Below are positions 26,325 to 37,837 of a stretch of DNA of 64,000 bases, one piece after another. This DNA comes from Anaerorhabdus furcosa. GTDB taxonomy: Bacteria > Bacillota_I > Bacilli_A > Erysipelotrichales > Erysipelotrichaceae. The position numbers were made by a program, and so were the translations under genes. The stretch spans positions 214,567 to 278,566 of the forward strand of contig NZ_FUWY01000003.1 of assembly GCF_900167375.1 (NCBI RefSeq). The letters run 5' to 3'. Below the pieces are notes generated by a model that searched no databases, had not been told where the DNA came from, and worked only from the letters and a program-made list of their open reading frames with translations. Within the stretch, counting starts at the first letter, position 1. The number at the start of each line of letters is the position of its first letter.

Positions 26325-27106
26325 GCTTTAGCCGCCTCCTTTTGAGAACTGTTTATCACTTCTTTTGCAAGTGATGCATAAGCTTTTGCACCCTCAGATC
26401 TTACTTCATATTCAAAAATTGTTTGCTCACGGCTAGGTGCTTCTGATAACTTAATATTTCTAGGTATATAACTCTTATATACTCTTTCTTTAAAGTATTT
26501 TCTTACTTCTTGTTGAACTTCTACAGATAACTTTGTACGTGCATCAAACATTGTAAGCAATACGCCTTCAATTGTTAATGCAGGATTGAATAAACGTTGT
26601 ACTAAACGGATTGTGCTTAATAGTTGAGTCAATCCTTCTAAAGCATAGTATTCACATTGAACAGGAATGATAACCGAATCCGCAGCTGTTAAAGCATTTG
26701 TATTTAATAGTCCTAAAGATGGTGGACAATCAATAATGATAAAATCATAATCATCTTTAATTTCAATTAATTTATTTCTCAATAATTTTTCTCTTCCAAC
26801 TTTAAATTCAGCCATTTCTAAATCCGCTCCAGCTAAATTAATATTTGCAGGAATAACAGCACATGGAGGAATTTTTAGTTTAACAACCGCATCTTTTGCT
26901 TTAATATCACCCAGCAAAACTTCATAAACAGTTGAATCATGTTTCTTCTTATTTGCACCTATCCCTTGTGATGCATTTCCTTGAGGATCAAAGTCTACCA
27001 TTAAGACCTTTTTCCCTAGATATGCTAGCCCTGCAGATAGATTAATACTCGTTGTTGTTTTACCAACGCCACCTTTTTGATTAGCGATTGCAATTATTTT
27101 CCCCAT
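26321..27106 (-). CDS. parA: Chromosome partitioning ATPase ParA (Soj)
   Basis: This 261-residue deviant-Walker ATPase drives origin segregation with ParB and regulates replication initiation in Bacillus. The N-terminal KGGVGKTTTSINLSAGLA contains the signature lysine, with VDFDPQGNASQG and IIIDCPPSLG following. It lies between noc and parB in the standard order and overlaps parB by four bases. Confidence 0.97.
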   Translation of the reverse strand: MGKIIAIANQKGGVGKTTTSINLSAGLAYLGKKVLMVDFDPQGNASQGIGANKKKHDSTVYEVLLGDIKAKDAVVKLKIPPCAVIPANINLAGADLEMAEFKVGREKLLRNKLIEIKDDYDFIIIDCPPSLGLLNTNALTAADSVIIPVQCEYYALEGLTQLLSTIRLVQRLFNPALTIEGVLLTMFDARTKLSVEVQQEVRKYFKERVYKSYIPRNIKLSEAPSREQTIFEYEVRSEGAKAYASLAKEVINSSQKEAAKA

Positions 27107-27121
27107 ATGACACCATCCTCA

Positions 27122-27886
27122 CTATTTAGGAAATTTTATGATAACTCTTACATCTGTTAATGTCTCATCAATTTCTGATGTCACATCAATTCCAGTTTTC
27201 TTAATCATTTGTATACATTGATTTACACTATTAATTCCAATTTGAGTATTTCTAGTAAACCCTTTTGTTGACTGTTTCTTCTTTTTTGGTTTATCTTCTT
27301 TTAATTCTTCGATATACCCTTCAGCTTGTCTTACATTGTATTGTCGATCAACAATATTGTGATACGCTTCAATTTGTTTATCACCACTTAGACTAAGTAA
27401 AGCTCTTGCATGTCTTTCGGTAATTTGCCTTTGTATTATCCCATCACGAATTTCTTCAGGTAAATTTAATAGTCTTATTTTATTTGCTACTGTTGATTGT
27501 GTTTTTCCAATTTTCCTCGCTACTTCTTCTTGTGTTAATGAAGCCTGTCTCATGATTTGAACATATGCTCTAGCTTCTTCAATTGCAGTTAAATTTTCAC
27601 GTTGGACATTTTCTACTAAGGCCATTTGAGCTGCTTGCTCTTCAGTAGGTGTCATGATATAACATGGCACTCTATCAAAACCTGCTAATTGACAAGCTCT
27701 AAATCTTCTTTCACCTGCTATGATTTCATAAGTATCATTGTACTCACGAACTGTAATCGGTTGAATTAATCCATTCTCTTTTATAGATTGTGCTAATTCC
27801 TCCAAAGCAACTTGATCAAATTCTAATCTTGGTTGATAGCGATTTGGTCTAATTCTATTTACTTCTATATTTAATATTTCTTTCAT
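27122..27886 (-). CDS. noc: ParB-family protein, Noc-like, without membrane-targeting tail
   Basis: This second ParB-like clamp protein (254 aa) sits between rsmG and parA, the noc position. It has VNRIRPNRYQPRLEF, GERRFRACQL, NVQRENLTAIEEA and an HTH around TQEEVARKIGKTQSTVANKIRLLNLP. Bacillus Noc begins with an amphipathic membrane-binding helix; here the ORF begins MKEILNIEVNRIRP, so that helix is missing. It may be a nucleoid-occlusion factor with altered membrane behaviour, or a plain ParB paralogue. Confidence 0.88.
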   Translation of the reverse strand: MKEILNIEVNRIRPNRYQPRLEFDQVALEELAQSIKENGLIQPITVREYNDTYEIIAGERRFRACQLAGFDRVPCYIMTPTEEQAAQMALVENVQRENLTAIEEARAYVQIMRQASLTQEEVARKIGKTQSTVANKIRLLNLPEEIRDGIIQRQITERHARALLSLSGDKQIEAYHNIVDRQYNVRQAEGYIEELKEDKPKKKKQSTKGFTRNTQIGINSVNQCIQMIKKTGIDVTSEIDETLTDVRVIIKFPK

Positions 27887-27897
27887 GTTACTCCTTT

Positions 27898-28596
27898 TTA
27901 AAGCGGATTTTTCTTAATCTTCGCAAACATTCTTGGGTACTCAATTGGTGTTGATTTTACTTTTCGATAAAACAAGTTAATTCTACTTGAACCATCATTC
28001 AATGTTCTTGTTTCTTCTTTGAAAAGCTCACATCCAAGTTTAGTCGTAGCACGAAGTGCTCCATTATATTCTTCCATTCCATTGGCACCTTTCATAGCTA
28101 AGAATATTCCTTCTTTCTTAACAAGTGGAATACATAACTCTGCCAACATATTTAAGTTTGCAACAGCTCTTGCTGTTACAACATCAAAACACTCTCTATT
28201 TTTTACTGCATAGTCTTCTGCTCTAACATCAATACAATTCACATTGTTTAATTCTAATTCTTTTTTTACAGCTTCTAAAAATGTAACTCTTTTCTTTAAG
28301 GGTTCTAGAATTGTGATTTCTAATTCAGGATATGCGATTTTCAACGGAATTGATGGAAATCCAGCACCTGACCCAACATCACATAAATGTCCTTCTATTT
28401 TAGTAGTAAATGAGGGTAATAGCGAATCATAGAAGTGTTTATCTAGAACTTCTTCAAATTCAACAATTGCTGTTAGATTCATTTTTTCATTCCACTCTTT
28501 TAATAATTCAGCATACTGACAAAATTGTTTTATTTGTACTTCAGTAAGTTCTAAACCTTGTTTTGAACAAGCTTCTTTAAATTCTTCTAATTTCAT
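27898..28596 (-). CDS. rsmG: 16S rRNA (guanine-N7) methyltransferase RsmG
   Basis: This SAM-dependent enzyme methylates G527 (E. coli numbering) of 16S rRNA. It has MNLTAI, the SAM motif LCDVGSGAGFPSIPLKIAYP, and later TARAVANLN. The frame continues to 28689, but GGAGGGAAGT directly precedes the ATG at 28596 and a promoter occupies the intervening bases, so 232 residues is the correct length. It heads the rsmG-noc-parA-parB operon. Confidence 0.96.
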   Translation of the reverse strand: MKLEEFKEACSKQGLELTEVQIKQFCQYAELLKEWNEKMNLTAIVEFEEVLDKHFYDSLLPSFTTKIEGHLCDVGSGAGFPSIPLKIAYPELEITILEPLKKRVTFLEAVKKELELNNVNCIDVRAEDYAVKNRECFDVVTARAVANLNMLAELCIPLVKKEGIFLAMKGANGMEEYNGALRATTKLGCELFKEETRTLNDGSSRINLFYRKVKSTPIEYPRMFAKIKKNPL

Positions 28597-28612
28597 ACTT
28601 CCCTCCGCTACA

Positions 28613-28628
28613 TTATTATACCAAAAAT
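28613..28628 (-). promoter_or_regulatory. Extended -10 promoter of rsmG
   Basis: On the minus strand ATTTTTGGTATAATAA contains a TATAAT with the upstream TGG of an extended -10, about 20 bases before the rsmG start. The identical 16-mer occurs before dnaX. No good -35 is present. Confidence 0.65.
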
Positions 28629-28690
28629 TATTCCTAACCTCTATCATTATTTCCCAAATATTTCCAACCTTAATTTGTGTTAATCTCATT

Positions 28691-28717
28691 AAAATAAAGG
28701 GAATATCCCTTTATTTT
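28691..28717. terminator. Terminator between the GHL10-like gene and rsmG
   Basis: AAAATAAAGGGA and TCCCTTTATTTT arms with a three-base loop form a near-perfect hairpin at the stop codon of the upstream lipoprotein gene. It separates that gene from the rsmG transcript. Confidence 0.8.
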
Positions 28718-29844
28718 GTGCTTATTTTCAAGTTTTCCTTGTTGATTTCTGTAAGTTCATTACATTGAGTAAATAAAGAATGATAAGAAAAAATCGCAAT
28801 TCCTCTCGTATTTCTATCAATAGCGTCTACTGCTTGCTTCTTTAAAATAGATTCATCACTATTCCATTCTTCTTGATCGCTATCATTACTTGCTACACCA
28901 ATTTTATAGCCAGCTAAACCAACAATTAAATCGACATTGTTTTTTCCTGCTAGTTCTTGCCATGCTTCTAGTGTTTCTAAATATGGTTTTGTTTTATTTG
29001 TATAGCCCCAATAAATTTGTGGCACTAGATAATCAATAGAACCTTCCTGTACCCAAGCATCAACATCACCAAAAATAACATCTCTCGAGTATTCTATATT
29101 GCCTGATGGACTAATACCAAATATTTTATTCTTACTATTTACTAATTCATGAATTTTAGTAACAAGTTGATTTACGCTATTTTTTCTAAAGGTTGAACTA
29201 TCTATTTCTCCACTTTGAATAAATTGCTCATAATCAAAATCTTCTATAACTTTTGCAGGGTAGAAGTAATCATCCATATGTATCCCATCAATATCATAAT
29301 TAGTACATAACTCATCAACTACATCTAGAATCAGTTTTTGTGCTTCTTGCATTGAAGGATTTAAATAATAACGGTTTTCAAATAAACGGATTGCAGAATT
29401 GTTTTCATTTACCCATTGTTTTATAAGATACTCATCACTTATATCCTTCATTTGTTCGCTAGTGTAGGAGCGCATTGGATTAATCCACGCCTCAATATGC
29501 ATTCCCTTTTCATGAGCTTTTTCAACAAATATCTTTAGATAATCAATGCTATCTGAATGCGATGATCTTGGATATATTTTCGATTCATACATTGCATCTG
29601 TGAATGCAACAGCATGTACAAATATTGTATTAATACCTAGTTCATCACAATTATTTATAATTTCTTCTACTTTTGATTCTACATCACCATCTGCTATGTT
29701 TTTAAACTCTGCGTTAAAATCCACATAGGAAAACCACATTGCTTTTACCTTCTCTGGTAAATCAATGTTTATTGTTTCTTTTTTACTTGTACAACCAACA
29801 AGTAATCCAATTGAAATCAATATGATGAATAATTTCTTAATCAT
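28711..29844 (-). CDS. Glycosyl-hydrolase-like lipoprotein (DUF187/GHL10, YngK type)
   Basis: This 377-residue exported lipoprotein has a signal peptide with the lipobox LLVGC at residues 14-18. The mature TIM-barrel region has KAMWFSYVDFN, INTIFVHAVAFTDAMYESKIYP, AWINPMRSY, YDIDGIHMDDYFYP, GISPSGNIEYSRD and VPQIYWGY, as in YngK-type GHL10 proteins thought to act on cell-wall or surface glycans. No substrate is established. It starts one base after the end of the ATPase gene, so the two may be co-transcribed. Confidence 0.88.
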   Translation of the reverse strand: MIKKLFIILISIGLLVGCTSKKETINIDLPEKVKAMWFSYVDFNAEFKNIADGDVESKVEEIINNCDELGINTIFVHAVAFTDAMYESKIYPRSSHSDSIDYLKIFVEKAHEKGMHIEAWINPMRSYTSEQMKDISDEYLIKQWVNENNSAIRLFENRYYLNPSMQEAQKLILDVVDELCTNYDIDGIHMDDYFYPAKVIEDFDYEQFIQSGEIDSSTFRKNSVNQLVTKIHELVNSKNKIFGISPSGNIEYSRDVIFGDVDAWVQEGSIDYLVPQIYWGYTNKTKPYLETLEAWQELAGKNNVDLIVGLAGYKIGVASNDSDQEEWNSDESILKKQAVDAIDRNTRGIAIFSYHSLFTQCNELTEINKENLKISTK

Positions 29845-29845
29845 T

Positions 29846-31117
29846 TCAGTTTTTCCTATCTCTTAATAACCATTTTGGCGCAGATATAATACTGATTTTT
29901 ATGCCTTCTATTTCAATTTCTTTTTCTTCATTTTCAGTAATAATGATGTATTTCTCACATTCTTTAATTTTTGCAAAATTGATTAATCCTTTTATTTCTC
30001 TATTGCTTGTTTCTGCTTTCTCTAGTGAATAGCATACTTGAATTGCTATATTTTCACTAGGAATATAAAAGTCTACTTCAATTTCTTTTTTATAGAAGTA
30101 TACTTGATTATCTTTTCCATATTTTTCGATTAAATCAATAGCAATTAAATTTTCAAGTAACTGTGATTTTGAATTAGCTAAAAATAAATTCAAGATTCCA
30201 TTGTCTACAAAATAATATTTTGGATTACTTTCTTTTTCACCCAATGTTAGTACATAGTTCTTAATATTAAATAATAGCCATGCTTCTTGTATATATTGAA
30301 CGTAATTGATTACCGTGCTTTTACCTATTTCTGTTCCAGTCGACTTCACAATATTGAAAATTCGACTAAAAGAAATTGAATCGCCTACACTTTCAGCAAT
30401 TTTTTTCAATATGATTTTCAACGCATATTCATTATTCAAATTATACCTTGAGATGATATCTCCTAAGTATATTTTTTGATAAACACTACTTAGATAGTCT
30501 CTTTTTGCCATTATATTTATTAATTCTGGAAAACCTCCAAATTGCAAATACTCGTCAAAACTTTTAACAATATATGCGTATTGCTTTATTGAGTAAAACG
30601 ATTCCTCTGTTATAACCACTTGATTTGCTTTCAAAAATTCAGTAAATGAATACGGATATACATTGATGATTATAAATCTTCCTCCTAGTGTTGTTGCGAT
30701 TTCAGCACTCAGCATTTTGGCGTTACTACCCGTTATATAAATTGTGTATTTTGTATCAGCTAAGCGTCTTACAAACTTTTCCCAACCATCAATTAATTGA
30801 ATTTCATCAAAGAATAAAATTGGCTTCTCCTCATTCATTTCATAATATGCTTCTAGAATCTGATTTAAGTTTTCTGTTTTCATTTCAAGTAAGCGCTCAT
30901 CTTCAAAATTAATATAAAGTATACGCTTCTTATTTATTCCACTTTGAACCAACTCTTTTATTCGCTGAAATAAAATCGTGGACTTTCCGCTTCTTCTTAT
31001 CCCCACTAAAACATAGTTCAAATTAGGTTCAAATTTTATTGGACGTTCATTAATTTGAATGCTCTCAATAAATTCTCTTGAATCTATGATTATTGACTTT
31101 AGTATATTTTTATCCAC
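29846..31117 (-). CDS. AAA ATPase with C-terminal DUF4143 domain
   Basis: This predicted ATPase of the widespread orphan family with an AAA_14 core has Walker A VGIRRSGKST, Walker B PILFFDEIQLIDGWEK, and a C-terminal nuclease-like DUF4143 part (YFVDNGILNLFLA, then VDFYIPSENIAIQVCYSLE, resembling a PD-(D/E)xK strand pattern). A TTG at 31144 opens the frame; the GTG at 31117 after AGGACGG is a likelier start (about 423 aa), but this is uncertain. Upstream lies a repeated palindromic element. Its role is unknown; members are often lineage-specific insertions. Confidence 0.82.
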   Translation of the reverse strand: MDKNILKSIIIDSREFIESIQINERPIKFEPNLNYVLVGIRRSGKSTILFQRIKELVQSGINKKRILYINFEDERLLEMKTENLNQILEAYYEMNEEKPILFFDEIQLIDGWEKFVRRLADTKYTIYITGSNAKMLSAEIATTLGGRFIIINVYPYSFTEFLKANQVVITEESFYSIKQYAYIVKSFDEYLQFGGFPELINIMAKRDYLSSVYQKIYLGDIISRYNLNNEYALKIILKKIAESVGDSISFSRIFNIVKSTGTEIGKSTVINYVQYIQEAWLLFNIKNYVLTLGEKESNPKYYFVDNGILNLFLANSKSQLLENLIAIDLIEKYGKDNQVYFYKKEIEVDFYIPSENIAIQVCYSLEKAETSNREIKGLINFAKIKECEKYIIITENEEKEIEIEGIKISIISAPKWLLRDRKN

Positions 31118-31134
31118 ACTACCACCGTCCTGTT

Positions 31135-31183
31135 CACAAGACAATTTTATATCATTATTGTCTTATACACAAGACAATTTTAT
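31135..31183. repeat. Direct and inverted repeat at the ATPase promoter
   Basis: CACAAGACAATTTTAT occurs twice, at 31135-31150 and 31168-31183. Between them is an inverted copy, so ATTGTCTT and AAGACAAT form an 8-base-arm palindrome. The element fills the space between the rdgB stop codon and the ATPase start and overlaps the first in-frame TTG. Autoregulatory operator is the simplest reading. Confidence 0.65.
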
Positions 31184-31798
31184 TTATTCTTCTAGTATAC
31201 TTTTGAAGAAATCAATAAAGCCCTTTGGGATTTTACTTTCATCTTCTTCTTTTTTAGACAAATCATAAACGTATTGATTTGTTTCCAAATCTAAACTTAT
31301 TGGGTCAATTGGGAAACCTTGAACACGCTTTGGATGAGGTTTAGATGTAAGCTTAAATCGTTTCCCATTAAGTGATTCATCCATACTAGAAACTATCTTG
31401 TCATCACTAAGGATGAAGCAAATTGCATTTTGGTATTTCCCTATGAGTCCATTTTCATACTGGGAAGCTAAATTTCCATAATATTCAGTCATTTCTTCAT
31501 CACTTAGTTCTTTTCCGTTGACTCTTCTTACATGAGTACCTGGTTGTAATGAACCTTCAAGTCCTTCAAAGAACAAACCTGAATCACAAGAAAAAACGGG
31601 CATCTTGTATTCTTGATAATAAGTTTTTGCTTTTATGATAGCATTTTCTAGTGGATTTGAACCACTTTCATCTACCTGAGGAATTGGTAAGTTTAAATCA
31701 TTTAATCCAATGATTTCTAAATCCAAATCACTATCTTTTAACCATTCTCTCATCCCATTTAATTTCCCTTGGTTTTGTGTTCCATATAATACTTTCAT
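31184..31798 (-). CDS. rdgB: XTP/dITP diphosphatase (RdgB/HAM1)
   Basis: This house-cleaning enzyme hydrolyses inosine, xanthosine and related non-canonical purine triphosphates. The N-terminal KVLYGTQNQGKLNGM carries the phosphate-binding loop, followed by DESGSNPLENAIIKA and PVFSCDSGLFFEGL with the catalytic acidic residues. The frame is open 46 codons upstream, but GAGGG before the ATG at 31798 and homology fix a 204-residue protein. It is separated from the ThyX-like gene by a terminator. Confidence 0.94.
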   Translation of the reverse strand: MKVLYGTQNQGKLNGMREWLKDSDLDLEIIGLNDLNLPIPQVDESGSNPLENAIIKAKTYYQEYKMPVFSCDSGLFFEGLEGSLQPGTHVRRVNGKELSDEEMTEYYGNLASQYENGLIGKYQNAICFILSDDKIVSSMDESLNGKRFKLTSKPHPKRVQGFPIDPISLDLETNQYVYDLSKKEEDESKIPKGFIDFFKSILEE

Positions 31799-31836
31799 AC
31801 TTGATCCCTCTAAATTTAGTTTACCATTTTTCACAT

Positions 31837-31868
31837 AATAAAACTGCCAAAATCTTCGGCAGTTTGGT
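31837..31868 (-). terminator. Terminator of the mnmG / ThyX-like transcript
   Basis: AAACTGCC and GGCAGTTT arms with a nine-base loop are followed by TATTAT on the minus strand, immediately after the ThyX-like stop. Confidence 0.8.
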
Positions 31869-31871
31869 TTG

Positions 31872-32504
31872 TTAATCTTTTTTAGGTAGTATAAATTCAC
31901 TATAAGGTAATGTTTCAACCCAGTCACAAAATGCATGCCATTCAGGTAATCGATGTGTTCTTCGTTGCAGATAAATTGTTTTTAATTGACGATAATTTGT
32001 TGTCATTCTTGCAGTAATTTTAAAACCAGCCGGATTAGAATATAGTACTTCTAAATAGAGATGTTTTGCCTTCTCATTTAATTCAGTAATATCAACTCCT
32101 TGTTCCTTTAAAGTTTTTATTTCTTCTTGCAAGTCATTATATGCTTTTGTTTTTTCCTTCATGATTTCAACCATGCGAGGATCTACATATTCTATAAATG
32201 CTTTATCCATATCGAATCGACAAATTCTATGCATAGTCGATTGACTGCTAATAAAATCAATAAAGTGATAACGTTCAAGCTCTACCCATGCTTTATTCGT
32301 AAAAGTTAAGTCAAATTGAACAATAATTCCATTTAAGAAATTATCATGTCCTTCTCCTACTTTGCTAGATGCTAGTTTATGAGTTGTTGGCGTAACTTCT
32401 CCTGTAACTGCATCCGTGTCAATTGCCATTGGATATTTGCTACCACGAACAGCACTTTCAATTCCATAAACCTCTACATTATTAATTACATCATTAATCT
32501 TCAT
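31872..32504 (-). CDS. ThyX-like protein of unknown function
   Basis: This 210-residue protein resembles the flavin-dependent thymidylate synthase fold: an N-terminal segment with LNGIIVQFDLTFTNKAW and RYHFIDFISSQSTMHRI, and a C-terminal MTTNYRQLKTIYLQRRTHRLPEWHAFCDWV. The canonical ThyX motif (RHRxxSxNxxSxRY) is not intact; SSQSTMHRICRF and NYRQLKTIYLQR occupy comparable places, so thymidylate synthesis is doubtful. AAGGG before the ATG at 32504 sets the start, overlapping the end of mnmG by 11 bases, which suggests co-expression. Confidence 0.6.
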   Translation of the reverse strand: MKINDVINNVEVYGIESAVRGSKYPMAIDTDAVTGEVTPTTHKLASSKVGEGHDNFLNGIIVQFDLTFTNKAWVELERYHFIDFISSQSTMHRICRFDMDKAFIEYVDPRMVEIMKEKTKAYNDLQEEIKTLKEQGVDITELNEKAKHLYLEVLYSNPAGFKITARMTTNYRQLKTIYLQRRTHRLPEWHAFCDWVETLPYSEFILPKKD

Positions 32505-34383
32505 TCGATCCCTTCTTTCTACGTCTTTGTTCAAGGGCAATCGCAAGCACCGCAATATCTGCTGGATTTACTCCTGATATTCTTGAAGCTTGCCCCATTG
32601 TTCTTGGACGAATTTTTTCTAATTTTTGTTTTCCTTCTAATGATAAATTATCAATCTCTAAATAGTTAATATCTTCTGGAAGTATCACTTTCTCCATTTG
32701 ATTAAGTCGATTTGCTTCCTTTAATGCCTTATTAATATATCCTTCATATTTAACTTCAATTTCTATTTCTTTAGCAATTTCAGCTTCGATTTCATATCCT
32801 AATTCTTTGCATAGTTTACTACATTCTACATTAGGACGTTTCAATAAATCATAACCCGTAATTCCTTCGGTTAATTTCTCATAACCTAAACTTTCTAAGT
32901 AAGTATTCACAGAATCTTTTGGTGTAAATCGAATTTCTTTCAATTTTGCTTTACCCTCATTGATTTTACTCATTTTGCTTAAAAATTCTTGGTAGCGCTC
33001 TTCCTTGATGATTCCGAGATTATATCCCTTCTCTAGCAATCTTTGATCTGCATTGTCATGACGAAGTAATAATCTAAACTCTGCTCGTGAAGTTAATAAA
33101 CGATAAGGCTCTAGTGTACCTTTTGTAACTAAATCGTCAATCATAACGCCAATATATGCTTCGTCTCTTCTTAATACTAGTGGTTCTTTGTTATTTAGTT
33201 TATTGACTGCGTTAATACCCGCCATTAACCCTTGGCCTGCAGCCTCTTCATAACCAGAGGTTCCATTTATTTGACCAGCAGTAAATAAGTTTTTTATTTT
33301 CATTGTTTCAAGCGTTGGTTTCAATTGTAAAGGATCTATTGCATCATATTCAATGGCATATGCATATTTATCAATTATTGCATTTTCAAGTCCCGGTAAT
33401 GAATGGACCATTTCTTCTTGGATATCATAGGGTAGTGATGTAGAAAAACCCTGCACATAAGTTGTATCCAAATGAAGAGATTCTGGTTCTAAGAATAATT
33501 GATGTCTTTCTTTATCTGAGAAGCGAACTAACTTATCTTCAATTGATGGACAATATCTTGGCCCCACGCCTTTTACCACACCTGAATACATACTGGATTT
33601 ATTTAAATTTTCTTTAATAATTTCGTGTGTCTTTGGTGCTGTATAGGTTAAGTAACACACAACTTGTTGATCATAAGGGAGTATTTCCTTTGTAGTCGTA
33701 CTAAATGATACAAATTGATCAGTTCCTGGTTGAATTTCTGTTTTTGTAAAATCAATCGTATTGGTTTTAACTCGTGGTGGTGTTCCTGTTTTTAATCTGA
33801 ATGTTTCCAAACCTGCCGCGCGAAGTGACGCTGATAAATCATGAGTTGTTGGTTCAGAATCAGGACCACTTTCTGTTACATTCTTAGATACCATTACCAA
33901 ACTAGACATATATGTACCTGTTGTAAGAATGACAATCTTTGAATTAATGATTTCACCCGTCATCATTGTGATACCCGTTACGGTATCATTTTCAAAATTA
34001 CAACATTTTACCTGACCTTCAATGACAGTTAAATTTTCTTGATGTAAACATAACTCTTGCATCATTTTTGAATATTCTATTTTATCAGATTGGACGCGTA
34101 GTGATTGAACCCCTGGCCCTTTTGTCGTATTTAACATTTTAAATTGAAGCGCTGTTTTATCAGCAGTAATACCCATTTGCCCACCAAGTGCATCAATTTC
34201 ACGAACAACGATTCCTTTTGCAGGCCCTCCAATTGATGGATTACATGGCATCTTAGCGATGTTTTCTATACTCAATGTTACTAATGCAGTTTTCTTATTA
34301 CAACGCGCAGAAACAAGTGCTGCCTCTACACCTGCATGACCTGCACCGACTACGATGATTTCATAATTTTTTGATGCATCCAT
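32494..34383 (-). CDS. mnmG: tRNA uridine 5-carboxymethylaminomethyl modification enzyme MnmG
   Basis: This FAD- and NADH-dependent partner of MnmE acts in wobble uridine modification. The N-terminal FAD motif VVGAGHAGVEAALVSAR is followed by NPSIGGPAKG, LKTGTPPRV, and GTSGYEEAAGQGLMAGINA. At 629 residues it is full length. It is transcribed with the ThyX-like gene downstream. Its usual neighbours rsmG and mnmE are displaced, rsmG by about 4 kb and mnmE by about 29 kb. Confidence 0.98.
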   Translation of the reverse strand: MDASKNYEIIVVGAGHAGVEAALVSARCNKKTALVTLSIENIAKMPCNPSIGGPAKGIVVREIDALGGQMGITADKTALQFKMLNTTKGPGVQSLRVQSDKIEYSKMMQELCLHQENLTVIEGQVKCCNFENDTVTGITMMTGEIINSKIVILTTGTYMSSLVMVSKNVTESGPDSEPTTHDLSASLRAAGLETFRLKTGTPPRVKTNTIDFTKTEIQPGTDQFVSFSTTTKEILPYDQQVVCYLTYTAPKTHEIIKENLNKSSMYSGVVKGVGPRYCPSIEDKLVRFSDKERHQLFLEPESLHLDTTYVQGFSTSLPYDIQEEMVHSLPGLENAIIDKYAYAIEYDAIDPLQLKPTLETMKIKNLFTAGQINGTSGYEEAAGQGLMAGINAVNKLNNKEPLVLRRDEAYIGVMIDDLVTKGTLEPYRLLTSRAEFRLLLRHDNADQRLLEKGYNLGIIKEERYQEFLSKMSKINEGKAKLKEIRFTPKDSVNTYLESLGYEKLTEGITGYDLLKRPNVECSKLCKELGYEIEAEIAKEIEIEVKYEGYINKALKEANRLNQMEKVILPEDINYLEIDNLSLEGKQKLEKIRPRTMGQASRISGVNPADIAVLAIALEQRRRKKGSNED

Positions 34384-34463
34384 GACTTCACAACCTCTCT
34401 TAATTTCTATACAATCATACCATACTTTTATATCACTTTATTTGTGAGTTTATTCACTTTGTA

Positions 34464-34496
34464 AAAAAAGAAAGAGTTATATTTCTCTTTCTTCTT
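34464..34496 (-). terminator. Terminator of the beta-glucoside operon
   Basis: AAGAAAGAG and CTCTTTCTT arms separated by a short loop end in seven Ts on the minus strand, just after the GH1 stop codon. Confidence 0.8.
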
Positions 34497-34500
34497 TCTG

Positions 34501-37745
<3,245 letters not shown>

Positions 37746-37759
37746 ATTTTCTCCTTATA

Positions 37760-37818
37760 ATTAATAAAGGCTTAAGTTATCAAAAAACTATTAAAAGTTT
37801 TTTGAATCCTCAAGCCTT
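37760..37818 (-). terminator. LicT-controlled terminator before the PTS gene
   Basis: AAGGCTTGAG, in the tail of licT, pairs with CTTAAGCCTT with one G-U pair, forming a stem followed by TATT. Its 5' arm overlaps the 3' part of the RAT element, as required for antitermination control. Confidence 0.75.
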
Positions 37819-37837
37819 GCCCTCTTCGGTTACAACC
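37805..37837 (-). promoter_or_regulatory. RAT antiterminator site inside the end of licT
   Basis: On the minus strand the element reads GGTTGTAAC, then GGGCAAGGC with family spacing, closely matching the RAT before licT (38742-38774). It covers the last eight codons of licT and its stop codon, so coding and RNA-binding functions overlap. Confidence 0.75.

Noticed and set aside
25434..28596. parS site near the par genes
   Set aside because: I looked for the 16-base TGTTTCACGTGAAACA-like palindrome around CACGTG sequences in the window; none matched well.
31650..31670. tRNA T-loop-like GGTTCAAATCC
   Set aside because: It lies inside the rdgB coding region and no acceptor, D or anticodon arms can be built around it.
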